Shown in pieces: positions 1-11,689 of a stretch of 64,000 bases of DNA. The translations under genes were made by a program, and so were the position numbers. This DNA comes from Osmia lignaria lignaria (lineage: Eukaryota; Arthropoda; Insecta; Hymenoptera; Megachilidae): positions 2,349,501-2,413,500 of the forward strand of contig NC_135040.1 in NCBI RefSeq assembly GCF_051020975.1, read 5' to 3'. How positions within the stretch are numbered: the stretch's first letter is position 1; each line of letters begins with the position of its first letter. The notes under the pieces are model-generated. The model saw only the letters and a list, made by a program, of their open reading frames with translations, was not told the DNA's origin and did no database searches.

Positions 1-160
1 CTCGGTTAATAAACTTGGTTCAAAAATTAAAGTTTATTTTAAATATAATTAAGTAATTTAGTATTTTGACATAGTAAATGCCAGACGTAGAATGAAGTGC
101 TTTGAAAAGGGAGCCCGAGGTTATAGCCCCCCTTAGACGTCCCTTTAATCCAGCATTGTG
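1..160 (+). repeat. Dispersed repeat A, copy 1 (cut by the window start)
   Basis: This stretch contains AAACTTGGTTCAAAAATT near the start and a GC-richer end around 110-142 with GAGCCCGAGG followed by TATAGCCCCCC. The same two landmarks, in the same order and at similar spacing, recur on the opposite strand at about 11690-11880. The similarity is loose between the landmarks, as expected for an old interspersed repeat. No coding potential is visible. The left boundary is not known because the window begins inside the copy. Confidence 0.5.
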
Positions 161-2450
161 CGTGCATAATGATAAAGTTTTCTAAATAATGATAAAGATC
201 CCTTATTTTTAATAAAATTTATTTGTGCAAGAGGAGGAATTATGGACATACTAGAATTATTTATAAATTATTTAACATTACCATGGTATTGTAATTTAAC
301 ATCAATTCAGTGTTTTACTTTCACGATGTATTACCATAGTAATTCAGCGATTGTGCTCCTTTGTACATAATGAATTCGATGCGTATCAGACTCATGCATA
401 TTTAATCAGAAAATCATGAAGTATTAATTAATTGGTTCACACTTATGAAACTAATTACTAACATTATTAATGCAGTACAGGCTTATGAATATGCAATGAA
501 GTTGTTTGTGTCAGTAGGCACTAATAAAATATAAATACAAGATCAAAGGTGCTATTGTTATTATAATTATTTTATATAAAGTAATTTTGATTTACTTCAA
601 AGGACCAATGTTGCATTTGAATAATAAAAAAAAAAAGAAATACAAAAAAGTACTGAAGCTTTTCCTGGAAACATGAACCTTTACGGGGTGTTTAATGATC
701 CTCTAGGGAAATCTATTGATGATGGTGGACGAGGCACGAAAAATGAGGATTTGTATTCAGAAAGAAGGCTCGTTTGTAAGAATTATCTGATCCCAATTAG
801 GTTTGATATTTTCTTCGCGTAATTTTCGAACTCCATTTTAGAGTGTGCACATTATGACCTAAAAATTTGCTAAAATCTTATAATTAGTTATAATAAATCA
901 TAAAGTAAAGATTGCTCTTTTCTCTTCCCAGAAAAGTTCTAAGAAATCAAATTTTAATACGAAGTTTAAATATCTACATTCCTTTTAACAGATTGTAACA
1001 GGATATCAGTGCTTATCATTTTTATAAACATTAATTTCCAGTAATTCCAAAAAAATAAAGTATTCCATATGTAGTTATATTTATGAACTGTTTGAGTAAT
1101 CCTGATAATTTACTGCCTTCATTCCGATTTGTTTTTCAATTGGAACGTTTATTTTAAAAGTGGTGCAAGTTCATTTTCAAAAAGAATTTATAAATAAATA
1201 AATCACATTAAAGTATATCTCAATTCTTTCAACGAATGGACTTACACAACTTTCAAAACTAAATTCTATTATTTCTGCACTGGGTTTATAAATTTCTAGT
1301 ATATAAAAGTGTCCTAAATCAACAAAAATATAATTCTTAATAATAAACAATGTGTTTCCAATTTTTAAACATAAAATCAAATCCATTATATAAAAATAAC
1401 ACAAAATTATTTGGACTAAAAAACATTTTTTGTTTTCAAATTTGTCTCTACATGTAAAGAAAGAATTGTTATCTAGTGAACTAATTGTAATATAAATTTA
1501 AATGTTTATAAGTATGTATATCAAGAAATTTATTCGTATGAACGGATAGAAACTGATACAGCTTGGTTTACCTTCCAGGATCTCATATACCCATATGTAG
1601 AAGTGTATACAGTAAAGCTTATGTGTATAATCTGAAACCTATCTACTGCGTTATGTAGACATCTACTATAGCGAATTAACTAACGCATTCACGGTCACTT
1701 CATACAGGCGAATCGACAGTAAGGGTAAGATTCCTGTTCACCCTCACACGTGTAATCACAGCACGAGAACGAACATCTGTGTTAGGGGTGCTGCGATAGT
1801 AAACTCAAGAACCGTCTCGCTAAAACCGATAATTCGGTGTAGGAGACTTAATCACATAGAGGAGTAAGTACATAATTCCCTATAACTGAAACACAGTTCT
1901 ATAAATGTATTTGCAGATGTAAAAATTATTTCTATAAAGTTAACTATTAGAATTTATAGACCAATAATTAAAAGCAAAAGTAATCTTCAAATAATTATAA
2001 CTTTAAATCAAATTCGAAGAATGTAAGAATATAAAAGCCATTTTATAAAAGGAAAAATATATTTTTAAATATTATAAAAAAAGATTAAAATTAAAAAAAG
2101 AAGATACTAGATTAACAAAGAAAATGTGATCAAACCTTTTTTCAACACTAGAACTATGTACTGACGTTTGATGTACACTTATTTTTAAGTTGAAAATAAC
2201 GTATAAATCAAATAGGTAAAGGATGAAACGTAGTTTAATATACATATACATATATACTTTATCTCAAGAATAGCCAACATACATTTCAACGAAAATACCT
2301 TGATAAAATTTATAAATTAAAATAAGATACTTGAAGCCAGTCATTTTGATTGGTGTGGTACTTCTAGTGTTGAATGGATTTTCTAATGTTATAGAATAAA
2401 AATATCACCAGTTGTTATTTTAAGATTATTATTAGATTTAATTATTAACT
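161..2450. other. AT-rich non-coding stretch, nothing recognised
   Basis: About 2.3 kb of AT-rich sequence. The only ORF of note is a 75-codon minus-strand frame at 1177-1404, rich in Ile, Phe and Tyr, as expected of chance translation of AT-rich DNA. A moderately GC-richer patch at 1670-1860 shows no gene, TIR or RNA structure that I can identify. Confidence 0.6.
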
Positions 2451-2680
2451 GGAGGTGTGCGGATACCCGCGATTTCGAGATCGGATCGGGTCGGATACCA
2501 ATAGGTACTACACAGTCGGGAGCGCGCCCGATCTCGTCCGATTTCACCCGATCTCAACCGACACCACCCGACCTCGCCCGATCTTAGCCGATCCCGCCCG
2601 ATTTTGACCGATCTCATCCGATCTTTTCCGGCCCGGCTTAAACTTAAGGTACCCGTGACTTTTGGGAACCTGTACCTCCC
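2451..2680 (+). mobile_element. CGGGTACCCG-family element with an internal decamer array
   Basis: The stretch opens with GGAGGTGTGCGGATACCCG and closes near 2650-2680 with GGTACCCGTGAC followed by CCTGTACCTCCC, so the ends are roughly inverted. Between them, 2527-2630 is about ten degenerate copies of a 10-bp unit close to CCCGATCTCA. Related elements lie at 8094-8355, 22216-22803 and 44144-44760. I infer a non-autonomous transposon family that tends to amplify short internal units. No transposase is present. Confidence 0.5.
2527..2630. repeat. Degenerate 10-bp tandem array (CCCGATCTCA-like)
   Basis: Roughly ten consecutive decamers of the form NCCGATCTNN, with changes mainly in the last three positions, for example CCCGATCTCG, CCCGATCTCA, CCCGACCTCG and CCGATCCCGC. 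It lies wholly inside the 2451-2680 element, so it is an internal expansion rather than an independent satellite. Confidence 0.75.
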
Positions 2681-2689
2681 TATTATTAA

Positions 2690-2860
2690 CCCCTTGCACT
2701 ATTTTTCTGTGATCGGGATTTCGAACTAGTCTCTCTCAGTCGCAAAATATCATGTTTCAAAGTTCCAATACTCTGTCTGCGCCGCTCGGTTCCTATCCCC
2801 ACCATTCGGGCGCCCCGTGTTTGGCCTGGCATTTTCCGAGTTTCCGCATAGTGCAAGGGG
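2690..2860. mobile_element. piggyBac-type MITE, 171 bp, TTAA target duplication
   Basis: The two ends are perfect 13-bp inverted repeats, CCCCTTGCACTAT and ATAGTGCAAGGGG, and both sit directly against TTAA (2686-2689 and 2861-2864). TTAA duplication and a CCC-starting terminus are hallmarks of piggyBac transposons. At 171 bp there is no room for a transposase, so it is a MITE that would have been mobilised in trans. The interior is moderately GC-rich and unrelated to its flanks. Immediately to the right, TTAACCCTTTCACTCC looks like a second piggyBac-type end whose partner I did not find. Confidence 0.85.
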
Positions 2861-2879
2861 TTAACCCTTTCACTCCAAA

Positions 2880-5505
2880 GAGTGCATGAATGTGCCCTCG
2901 AAAATTAAACCCTCATTTTCGAAAAAATATACTAAAATAAATTGAGTTATTTTCGAAAAATAATTCCAATTATTATAATTTTCATCACATAGTTTAAATT
3001 TCAGTTGTATATCGAATTATTTCCTACACAATTACGACAAAATGAGAGTTAAAAACTAATAAGTTAAACTTCAAGAAATTCTGTTATTTCATTATTTTCC
3101 AAGCAGTTAACATTTGTAATAAAAACATATTCAAAGAATTTTATATGATTATCGCTGTGATTTTATAACAGTTTCAAATTGGATTAAGTAAACAGAAAAA
3201 AGAAATCTGAGCTTCTTAGAAAAATAACTTACATTCTTACAAGGTGTATTACAATGCTTTCTAAGAACTCGTGGCACGAAGCTGAACTGTATTAAGTGTA
3301 GCAGAAAAACAGTGAAGTATTGTAAAATACAAAACGTTTATGTATTCGAAGAAAAAGTGCATAGCATTTAGCGGGCACAACGATCCTCCTATTTCTTGGG
3401 TTCGTTCACGCTTGAAACGCGAGAAAAAAAATGGTAGCAGAGGTAAATGTAACGATCTGTCACGGTCTTAAGTAAGTAACATACCTTCCATCGAGGTGTC
3501 GCATTTAAATTCATGTCACAATAAATTTCTTAATCCCTTTAACAGAAACGAAGCATGAAGTTCAGACTCTCATTTTCTTTTCTGCTCGCTTTCGTTCTTT
3601 GTAGCGTCGCCACAATGCGCACAGGTGAAACGAATTCGTGTCGCTGTTCACCATTGTGCATAACGAACGAGCAAATAAAAGTAGGGCAAGATGACGAATG
3701 AGGTAAAATAACAAATTGCATTCTTTTCGTCTGCATGGTTATATTCGACTTGGTTAGCATTTGTCAAGATAACAGCGATTTAAAGAACGCTGGAAATAAG
3801 AAATCTTTGATGGAGAATGGAATTCAAGTGGTCGATAAGAAATTGATTAAAAATATTAATATTGAATACAAAATTTATTTTAATGACATTTAAGACTTTT
3901 TATACATGTACTTATTACACAATTATTTGAAGGTTTTGAGTAATTTGTTTAAATTAATTATATTAGCATTTTTCTTACTTTCGTAAGAACAACATGTTTT
4001 TGTGAGAACTATTTTGGAATTATTTCAAAATTAATTCATATCGTGTATTTTAATATTTCTGACTCTATGAGAGCAGTATAATTGATGTGGCTTTTTACAT
4101 TATTGTAACAAAAACTGATATACTTTTACTGATGCAGAAATTTGTATAAATTCCTTGAAGCTCTCAAAATAGTTAAGCTGTTTAATTTCATAAAAAACTA
4201 ATTTTATTAATGTTGCAATTTTTCTACAAACTTGAAATTTATTATCTATGTATTATACTTTCTTTTTGATCTTTTGTGTGTAAATGCTTGACATTTGCTT
4301 AAATAATTCTTTGAATAATTCTTATTTCTAGCTAATTAATGACTTCTTATGTTTATGAATATTAAGAAACATTCTCAAAATGTTAAATGGATCCATTATA
4401 AATTAAATGAGATGCACAAAATGAAACTAACAACTTGACGTACTTATTGTTAGCTCCATAAATTAAATTAATTTGTTATATTGAAAACTAAATTTTTGAC
4501 CTTCAATATTTTGCTTAAAACCACCCAAATCTTATTTCAGGGAAATAAAGAATTTAACACAAATATGGCAAAAGATTCCAGTGGCCTTTACCTAAATTGA
4601 AAATTCTATAGAAAAACGTGTGAAAATCACCAATTTAAATTTGCTTAAATACAAATTTGTATGTTCCTTCATCTTCCTCAAATAGTTAAGAATATTTAAC
4701 CCCATTTCATCCATTAATTATTAAAAATTTATAATCTTCATTGAACATTGCTCTGTTCCTTCCATTTTCACGAGAAGGTTAGCTATAACGAACTCTGGTA
4801 TTGAAACTTTTTCAACGCGTCCGAGCTACAGCAGTGTATTCGCCTCTCAATTCCGCACGAATGAAATCGTCGGAAATTTCAGACCTCATCTTCGGTGTCG
4901 CCGTGAGATCGTAGGAGGGACTTTATTTTAATAATTGAACGAACTATCCGCCTCTGGGTATCCAAGTTCCTTCGACTCCGGCGGGGTGCGATCTCTTCAT
5001 CGCGACATTGAAAATGAAATAGAAGATTGACGATGGTTCCCGTTGATCTATCGTTTCTCAATTGATTCATGCACAGAACTCAGACAAATGTTAACGTGAA
5101 AGCGTTGCCGATGAATAGCAATAAATTCTCGCGAGCAGCTACCGTGAAACGATACTCGAAAGGTCGAGCTTCATTACGGGAGTTCAAACATTAAAACTTC
5201 GCTCGACCGACTTCGACCGTGCAATGACTTCTGCATTCACCAACCTCGTCTTTGCCAACTTATTTCACAAATTCATCAGACGGTCTTACGGTGAATGGAT
5301 TATCACGTGTTGCAGTCGAAAAGGTTCCCACTCTGTGGATATAGAATATTCAAGAGTTCGATGATCGGTTCAAAGAATATTTGCAAACTGGAAATTTCAA
5401 GAAAATTTGCTTTGACGATTATGGTTCTTGTAAGAGCCAAGTTCCCCGGATAAAAAATATTGAGAACCATTTAGAACACCGCTTTTCGGCTGGTGGTATG
5501 TACAC
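2880..5505. other. Intergenic stretch with a GC-richer island at about 4750-5470
   Basis: Mostly AT-rich non-coding DNA. The subregion 4750-5470 is GC-richer and contains a 63-codon minus-strand ORF (4879-5070) with an Arg-rich middle. It has no recognisable domain and I do not call it a gene. No repeats or TIRs were recognised apart from the adjacent MITE. Confidence 0.5.
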
Positions 5506-5512
5506 GTATCGC

Positions 5513-6118
5513 CACAGCCGACTCTAGTACTAGCCATGCTGAACAACGTGGCAACACCGCTCACGTGACAATCGGGAGTCCTATTTTCAAAAACAGAGTC
5601 CTGTGCTCGGAATTGTAATTAACGTCTCTTTTAATTAAAAGCTGTAGTATTATACACTATTTGGTGTTAATTATGTATAAACAATATATAAACGTTGCAA
5701 CTATGGCAAATAGAAGTGATGTGGTAGTATAAAATTGTTATAAATGTGATATATATTTTGTGTACTCTCGAAGTAGTTTGGTGTTGTGAAGCATGATATT
5801 TGAAATATTTACAGTGGTTTCAAGAAAATTTAGGTATGAAGCAAAATGAAACCATCTTTGGATCAAATTGAAACATTTAAGAATTGATGAACGTGTATAT
5901 AAGTTAATAAAAACCTTGAAATAAGCGAAATTATTGGAACGAAACCAAAGAGGTTATGTGAAGTCCAGAGAGTAGTTGGGAGTCTGACGACGTTGATTGG
6001 CTGAGAGTCCGGGAGTCCGGGAGGCAGATAGAGTAGGGTAGGTGTTGATATATTCAGACAGAACTCCCGCGGTGTTGCCATGTTTACTTCAGCACGGCTA
6101 GTACTAGAGTCGGCTGTG
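5513..6118. mobile_element. 606-bp MITE with about 48-bp TIRs and a 7-bp target duplication
   Basis: Left end CACAGCCGACTCTAGTACTA at 5513 is mirrored by the right end finishing at 6118. Similarity of the ends runs about 48-50 bp, to GGCAACACCGC, with a small indel. The 7-bp direct repeat GTATCGC flanks both ends exactly (5506-5512 and 6119-6125). The interior is AT-rich with no long ORF, so it is non-autonomous. A CA-starting terminus with 7-8-bp duplications is compatible with the P superfamily; hAT normally makes 8 bp. The superfamily is therefore an inference, but the element boundaries are solid. Confidence 0.85.
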
Positions 6119-6306
6119 GTATCGCTAATGGTATGAGGATAATTTATGCGATATACAGGGCCTACCATTTAACTCATGAATGTGGCAACAGCGCTAAAGT
6201 TCGATAGATGCGCCCTCTGCAAACCATTGGTGAAAGTATAATGTCATGTAGAGAACTGTGGGGAGCGATGTAAAAATCCCTAGAGTTAAGTTGGTAATCG
6301 ACCGAA

Positions 6307-6456
6307 CTCTGGTCCGAGATTCGATTCGGGATACGAGTATGCACGACGAGCAGTGGAACTTCGAGTCGGCTCGGCTCGGTTCGGCTCGGCAAAACTCGGG
6401 CGCGATCGGCAGAGAGACAAACATATTCGTATTTCGAATCGAATCTCGGACCAGAA
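6307..6456. repeat. 150-bp palindromic repeat with 35-bp arms
   Basis: The arm at 6307-6341 starts CTCTGGTCCGAGATTCGATT and is repeated in inverted orientation at 6422-6456 with few changes. The 80-bp spacer contains a run of TCGGC pentamers (about 6365-6390). Plus and minus ORFs of about 76-104 codons across it are products of the palindrome. It may be a small MITE or a recombination product, and no target duplication is obvious. Confidence 0.7.
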
Positions 6457-6481
6457 TACACGACTGGGTTTTTGGCTCGTG

Positions 6482-6815
6482 CTGTAGACCTCCTATTCCA
6501 GGGATTCCTACCTCCCCCTTAGGCGGTCCCGCGGAGAATGACGATGTATGGGAGGAGGCCCCGTATATATAGGTCCGTTGATCCCCACCACCTGCGTATA
6601 AACATTCACGCGGGAAATTTGAACTGATATTTACTTTGGTTTTCGTACTTTTCAGTTATACACTAAATTTTATAACACTTAATAACCTAAAATCATATTA
6701 TTTTAATTTTAAATCACGTTTGAAATCAATATTATCAAAATTAGTATTTTGAAAATTTCTGCTTTCTCTAAATCCCTATTTTCCCTAAAGAAACTTGATT
6801 TGATCGCAGGCGTGC
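6482..6815 (+). mobile_element. CAGTATCGAGCA-family element, right part of a diverged copy
   Basis: It carries the family landmarks in order: a CCTCCCCCTTAGGCGGTCCC region, GACGATGTATGGGAGGAGG, a TATATAGGTC motif, GCGTATAAACATTC followed by a GCGGGAAATTTGAA block, TATACACTAAATTTTATAAC, and the terminal CCCTAAAGAAACTTGATT. The same order appears at 24420-24580, 28460-28760 (inverted), 45544-47210 and 57122-58190. The terminal CTCGATACTG is replaced here by TTGATTTGATCGCA. No coding capacity. Confidence 0.65.
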
Positions 6816-7100
6816 CTACTATGATTACCAAATGAATCAAATTCCTTTAAAATAATTTATAATATATTTTTTAAATAATATGCAACTTCTCTAATTGTTA
6901 ATTAGGGATCATTTAAATAGTGGTAGTTTTCTAAAAATATAGTATTCATAGTTTAGTACCTGCAATAAACAAAAAAATAAATGACACTGTGGCTACCAAA
7001 TGAATCAAATTCTTTTCAAATAATATGTGATCTTTTTCTAATTTTTAAATCATTTAGTACAATTCTAAATTGCTCCATACTATACATGTTAATTTTTTTT
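6816..7100 (-). repeat. AT-rich 120-185-bp repeat family, two tandem units
   Basis: Two direct units share CTACCAAATGAATCAAATTC-like sequence (near 6820 and near 6990) followed by an ATAATATGTGATCTTTTTCT-like block, about 170 bp apart. The same family occurs in inverted orientation at 10140-10720. It looks like a decayed tandem repeat or internal transposon segment. Confidence 0.55.
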
Positions 7101-8093
7101 TTGTACAATTATTCTATTAGAAACAAGAAATAAATAATTCTTAAATTTTTATGTACAAAAGCTACTTTTCTCGATGGCTAAGAACCACTGATCTAAAAAT
7201 TTTACCAAACATCTACTGTAAAAATAGTACTAACCAAAATTAATAAAAGTATTGAAGGTATTTAAAGAATAAAATAACAAACGTCAATTTACAATCATTT
7301 TTAACGCTTTGTTAATATTTTTTTTCAATCAGAATTTCAAGCACATTTTCTGCAGAATTTTTTGCTGAAATATTTTCGGGAATTATGCTCACGCAGATAT
7401 CATGAATAATCCGGTGAATTTCGTTGAAATATGCATTGTAATTGCGGTCATTCGCAGGTGTTTTTATAACGCCTCCTCAAAATAAATACGGCTGTAACAC
7501 GTTCCATGACATTTAGCAAATAAAGTAGATATTTCAACGTTCGGTCACGAACAGTTGTAACTGGATGATCGCAATTTTCGGTCAGGGAACGTCGATTTCG
7601 TTTTAACTGAATTATATCTAAAAATTCGATTCTATAAAATTACACACAGTTCTACCGGCGAAACTGACTGTTTGTTATTTTCAGCGGGATATAAAAATTT
7701 ATCGATCGGCTGTCTGACATTTAGCTCCAAGTGATCATTTCATACAAATTGAAACGGTCAATTCAGTTATCCTCTTTCCACCAGTGTCGACTAACTGGTG
7801 AAATAGAACGAATGGAAGACACAATCAACAATAAATTAATGGAACAAACGATTCTCTGCAATTCGATGAACTAAAGTGAAATTAAATTTGAATCGTATAT
7901 TGAACACAAGGTGCGCTTAAAATATTAGATTCTTCCGGATCAATTCACCGATTACGTATCCACAGAATCTTTATCAGATGTAATTTCATAAATTCTTGAA
8001 GTAATAATAATTTTCATAAATAGCATATGAATCTTTCAAATTAGGACTTGGGTTTTGGAATTAATTCACAGTTGCTCTTATTAATACTAGAAG
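7101..8093. other. Non-coding stretch, nothing recognised
   Basis: AT-rich with a slightly GC-richer patch at 7480-7830. No ORF over 60 codons, no terminal inverted repeats and no structured RNA recognised. Confidence 0.5.
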
Positions 8094-8355
8094 CGTGCGA
8101 GTAGCCGAAAATTCGGGGCGAAGTCGGCTCGGGAATTTTTGTCGTGGTTGGACGAGATCTTGAAAGTTCGTCAAGCTCATAAATTTGTTCGGGTACCCGT
8201 CATTTTGGGACGCGAATATTAACTGGGGGCTCAAGCCGATCCGATTACAATTCCGAGAGTGGATTATAAATAATAAAATATAAATATAAATAATAAAATT
8301 TAAAAAAAAAGGCCCTAGCCAATCATTATTTGATCCGATTATTATCCGACTCTAG
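8094..8355 (+). mobile_element. CGGGTACCCG-family fragment
   Basis: It starts with GTGCGAGTAGCCGAAAATTC and contains TTCGGGTACCCGTC and several CCGATCCGATTA / CCGATTATTATCCGA units. This matches the opening and the internal units of the elements at 22216 and 44144. The right boundary is unclear. Confidence 0.5.
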
Positions 8356-8433
8356 TCGATCATTATCCTTTAATTTTTATTTCCTTTATTTCCATATTCC
8401 TTTAGAATATGAATGTGAATCCATTTAAAAGTA

Positions 8434-8679
8434 CAGTGCACCGATGAGATGTTGCGGAGGCTAAGGAGTGACTTCTCGGTCTGTCCCGCCTAGTCCCAAC
8501 GTCGTTACGCACCCACACCACTTGACTTTGCGGTGTGCAAGCGGCGGGCTTAGTATGTGTGAGCGTTTCGACCAATAACGCGCGACGGTCTCGAATGCGT
8601 GTGCATTAGGCCTGACTAGAAACCTCTGACCAATCGTACCCGCATTCCTTAGCCTCCGCAACATCTGAACGGTGCACTG
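8434..8679. mobile_element. 246-bp Tc1/mariner-type MITE flanked by TA
   Basis: The ends are 37-bp inverted repeats with three mismatches, beginning CAGTGCACCGATGAGATGTT on the left. Both are bordered by TA (8432-8433 and 8680-8681), the duplication expected of Tc1/mariner/pogo transposons. The interior is GC-rich (about 55-60 percent) compared with its surroundings and contains only a 67-codon minus-strand ORF, an artefact of the GC-rich insert. A related end, TGTCCACCGAT, occurs at 29129. Confidence 0.85.
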
Positions 8680-8689
8680 TACTTAATAC

Positions 8690-10139
8690 ATATTCTGAAA
8701 AAACAGGAAATAAAAATTCAAAGTAGAAGTTACTTTTTCATGCGAAATAATTGGTTTTTGACTAAAGTAAAATCTGAAAAAATTCAAGAGTAATAGTTAT
8801 ACTAATATGTTATTATCACAGTAATATAAAAGTAGTGCTCTTACATTTTCAATAACAAATCGCGTTTTTTCAGATTGTTTGTTCGGTTTTTCATTTTTTA
8901 CAACTAGGATTTGCAATGAAAAAATCTGAAAAAATTCCCTAATGTGCGCTACCATGTTTGTAGTGTATCAGAATTTTTTCAGAATTTTCGAATGTTATTA
9001 AATAGGAGAAATGGAGCACGATCTGGCGTCTCTTTTGTCCTCCCTCACTGCCCCCCTGGTTAAAATAAAGGGTTGAAAATTGGAAATCTTCTTTCGATAT
9101 GCTATCGAATGACGCATTCTGAATTTAATTTGGTTCAAGAGCCGTTTTCCCTATCTAACCCGGCTATACCCTTTGTGTAAACTGCGTTCGTCGACGAAAT
9201 AAATTAGAAGTCCGCAACTTAAGATGGTAGTCTGAATTTCGTTTTCATTTCAACTGACCGAAAGACAGTTTCTCGAGTCCGTATAAATAGTGGCTCGTTA
9301 CAGGGTAATAACCCGATCCGACTCGATCATTACCCAATCCGACCCAACATACTGTGAATACGTATTGGACATAATCCCATCCCTATTCATGATAAATGAA
9401 GCTTCGCTGATAACTATAGCAAAAGAAGATAGAAAATAAATAAATAAAAAAAGCGTTACTAGCAATCGACCAATATAAAAGCCCAAGGATATAAATTCCC
9501 AGGTTAGGTAGTTTCGGACAGGAACAGGAGAGCAGCTAGGTATTAAGCGGTTACATTGCGTTAGCGTTCCAGCGGTGTTTAACACACGCCGAACGTTGGC
9601 TCAATGACGCTACCAAATGTTAATTATACGTTATACCACGAATCGTTATTCCCGCCGCTGAGAACACAGTTGGCGATCATTGGCCAATACCGATACACTC
9701 GTTTCGTTTGTGTGAAATATCCTGCTAGTTTTTAACAGGTTACCGTGCCTAGCCCATTACCTATTCGCGGATAGTTGCATTGTAAACATTGTGGTTAACC
9801 GTAACGTCGAAAGGGTTTTAAAAGTCCCGGAAATTTGGGCTATAGCTGATTCGGAAGCTGGTATTTACCGTTAGTCACAAGCGTATCTGCCCGCAGGCCA
9901 GTGTGCGATTATTTACACGTTTCCATGTCGCCCTCTCTTCGCAAGCCACGGTTCAATGCGTTTGTGTGAATACGCGCACGTGTTGGATGCAACCCTAATT
10001 ACGTTTCCGGATAAGGTACGTCTGAAAGGTTTCCAGACTGATCTTCTCCCTCTATGCTCGTTCAAAGTTCATTTATATTTACGCGATAAAGGATTATCGG
10101 TCAGTAGTTGAGCGTGTAAATTTTCAATTTATGATTGGC
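8690..10139. other. Non-coding stretch with a GC-richer part at 9560-10080
   Basis: A short GGGTAATAACCCGATCCGAC fragment at about 9304-9350 is related to the array at 44205-44490. The subregion 9560-10080 is GC-richer and ends near 10010 with AAGGTACGT, which resembles a splice donor. It could be an untranslated exon, but there is no supporting ORF. Nothing else recognised. Confidence 0.4.
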
Positions 10140-10720
10140 ACAAATTATTTTAAAAATTTTAGAATTATTTTTAGTTTCAGAATTTAGGATGATCGATGAT
10201 GAGTCATCAGGTATGAATTGAACTACATTAATTAAAAATAAGATAAAAATTACATATTATTAAAAACATATCGTATAAATTGTTTTAAAAAATTTAATCC
10301 ATGTGGCAATCACAGTGGATACTATCATATCGTTTTGTTCATTGTAGATACTAAGCTATGAATATCTTATTTAAAAAAGAAAACACTACTTTTTAAATAA
10401 TCCTTAATTGAAGATTGAGAAAAAGTCACATATTATTTAGAAAACATATTATAAATTATTTTAAAAGAATTTGACTCATTTGACAATCATAATCAGGCTT
10501 CCCTACCTGCACCACCTGCACCTGATCTCCAATTAAAGATTAGAAAAAGATCACACATTATTTAAAAAATTATTGTTTTAAAAGGATTTAATATTTGGCA
10601 ATCTAGGTGGGTACTATGACATTTTCCTTTCTTTCTTTGATTTTTATACATGCTGAGCTATGAACATGGAATATTTATTTAAAAAAACAACACTTGTGCC
10701 ATGATCACTAATTAGGTACC
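10140..10720 (+). repeat. AT-rich 120-185-bp repeat family, three units
   Basis: Three direct units can be aligned near 10246, 10422 and 10543. Each has an AAAAGTCACATATTATTTA-like block, a TTTTAAAAGAATTTGA-like block and a GGCAATC...GTGGGTACTAT block. Spacing is about 176 and 121 bp, so one unit is internally deleted. The same units lie inverted at 6816-7100. No coding capacity. Confidence 0.6.
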
Positions 10721-11124
10721 TATTAGAAAATACCCAAATTATTAAAAAAAAAACCTCCTACAATAAAAATACAAATAATGTATAAATTTTCAAAGGCACT
10801 TACTATGATTAATAAATAAATAAAACCTGTGGTCCCAAAATAATGAGTGTTGCAAGCATCGTTCCATAAAAATTGAACGATCCTGTAATTAAACGGCAAG
10901 AAAGGAATCGCAAACACGGCACTATTGGTTAACAGTAACAAAATGGAGGGTCGCAATGTCGGGTAGTAAATCTGTCGGTCGATTTCAAAATTGAAAGCTT
11001 ATCGATTTTGCGTGGTCACCGACCAATTATACCGTTGAAATCGTATAGTCGGCCCGTAATGTGGGCGAATGTGTTTGCGCTCGTGCGACGTGCTGTTATC
11101 GCGCTACATAAAACGGCTGCACAA

Positions 11125-11535
11125 CTACTCGTCGCTCGAATCATCGGTTGACAAATGGGCCGCGAGTCGCGTGGAATGACAAATCGAAGCTCCAGATTCT
11201 AGCACGTGAGGCGAAATTACGGTGTGATCCGCCACCACCAATCGGATCCATGCCGTAATACTTCTCTGTCGGCCATTCCAAGTGAGCCGTTCACTCCCAC
11301 CTAAACCTAGAACCTGTTGGTGAGCATCTCGCTTTATCAATCTATCTGTAGCTTCTGGTAATCTTGGAAGACGCGGATAGACGTCCGATAAATTCCAACG
11401 TGATTCATTGTCAGTTATTCGCATCGATCGAGAAAAGGTAGAACCTTGGAACGTTTTGGTATGACACTGCGGTGTGATCCTGCTGATACTGCTGCTTGAT
11501 GAATTTGATTTCATTGATTTACATAAGGTTACCAT
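11125..11535 (-). CDS. Candidate coding exon or small ORF, 136 codons, unknown protein
   Basis: The frame reads from ATG at 11535 to a stop at 11125. The product starts with a Ser-rich tract (SNSSSSSISR, residues about 10-19), continues through a mixed-composition region with NLSDVYPRLPRLPEATDRLI, and ends in an acidic tail STDDSSDE. Composition is balanced, unlike the Ile/Phe/Lys-rich chance frames elsewhere in the window, and the ORF coincides with a GC-richer island (10990-11520). I recognise no domain, signal peptide or membrane segment. It has no clear upstream TATA box and no obvious polyadenylation signal, so it could equally be one exon of a spliced gene or a chance ORF. Confidence 0.3.
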   Translation of the reverse strand: MVTLCKSMKSNSSSSSISRITPQCHTKTFQGSTFSRSMRITDNESRWNLSDVYPRLPRLPEATDRLIKRDAHQQVLGLGGSERLTWNGRQRSITAWIRLVVADHTVISPHVLESGASICHSTRLAAHLSTDDSSDE

Positions 11536-11689
11536 TTACGGTTCAAACATAGTACCATTTTTAATCTTAAATTTACCAAGGAAGTCAAAATGATTTATTC
11601 GACATCTTTGTATATTTATTATTTTTTTAAAAATATATTAACTACTTTTTGAAATTTTTTTTGATTTTTCTTTGGTTAAAATTTCTCTC

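Noticed and set aside
2527..2630. CRISPR-like spaced repeat
   Set aside because: Units are contiguous 10-mers without unique spacers, and the DNA is eukaryotic.
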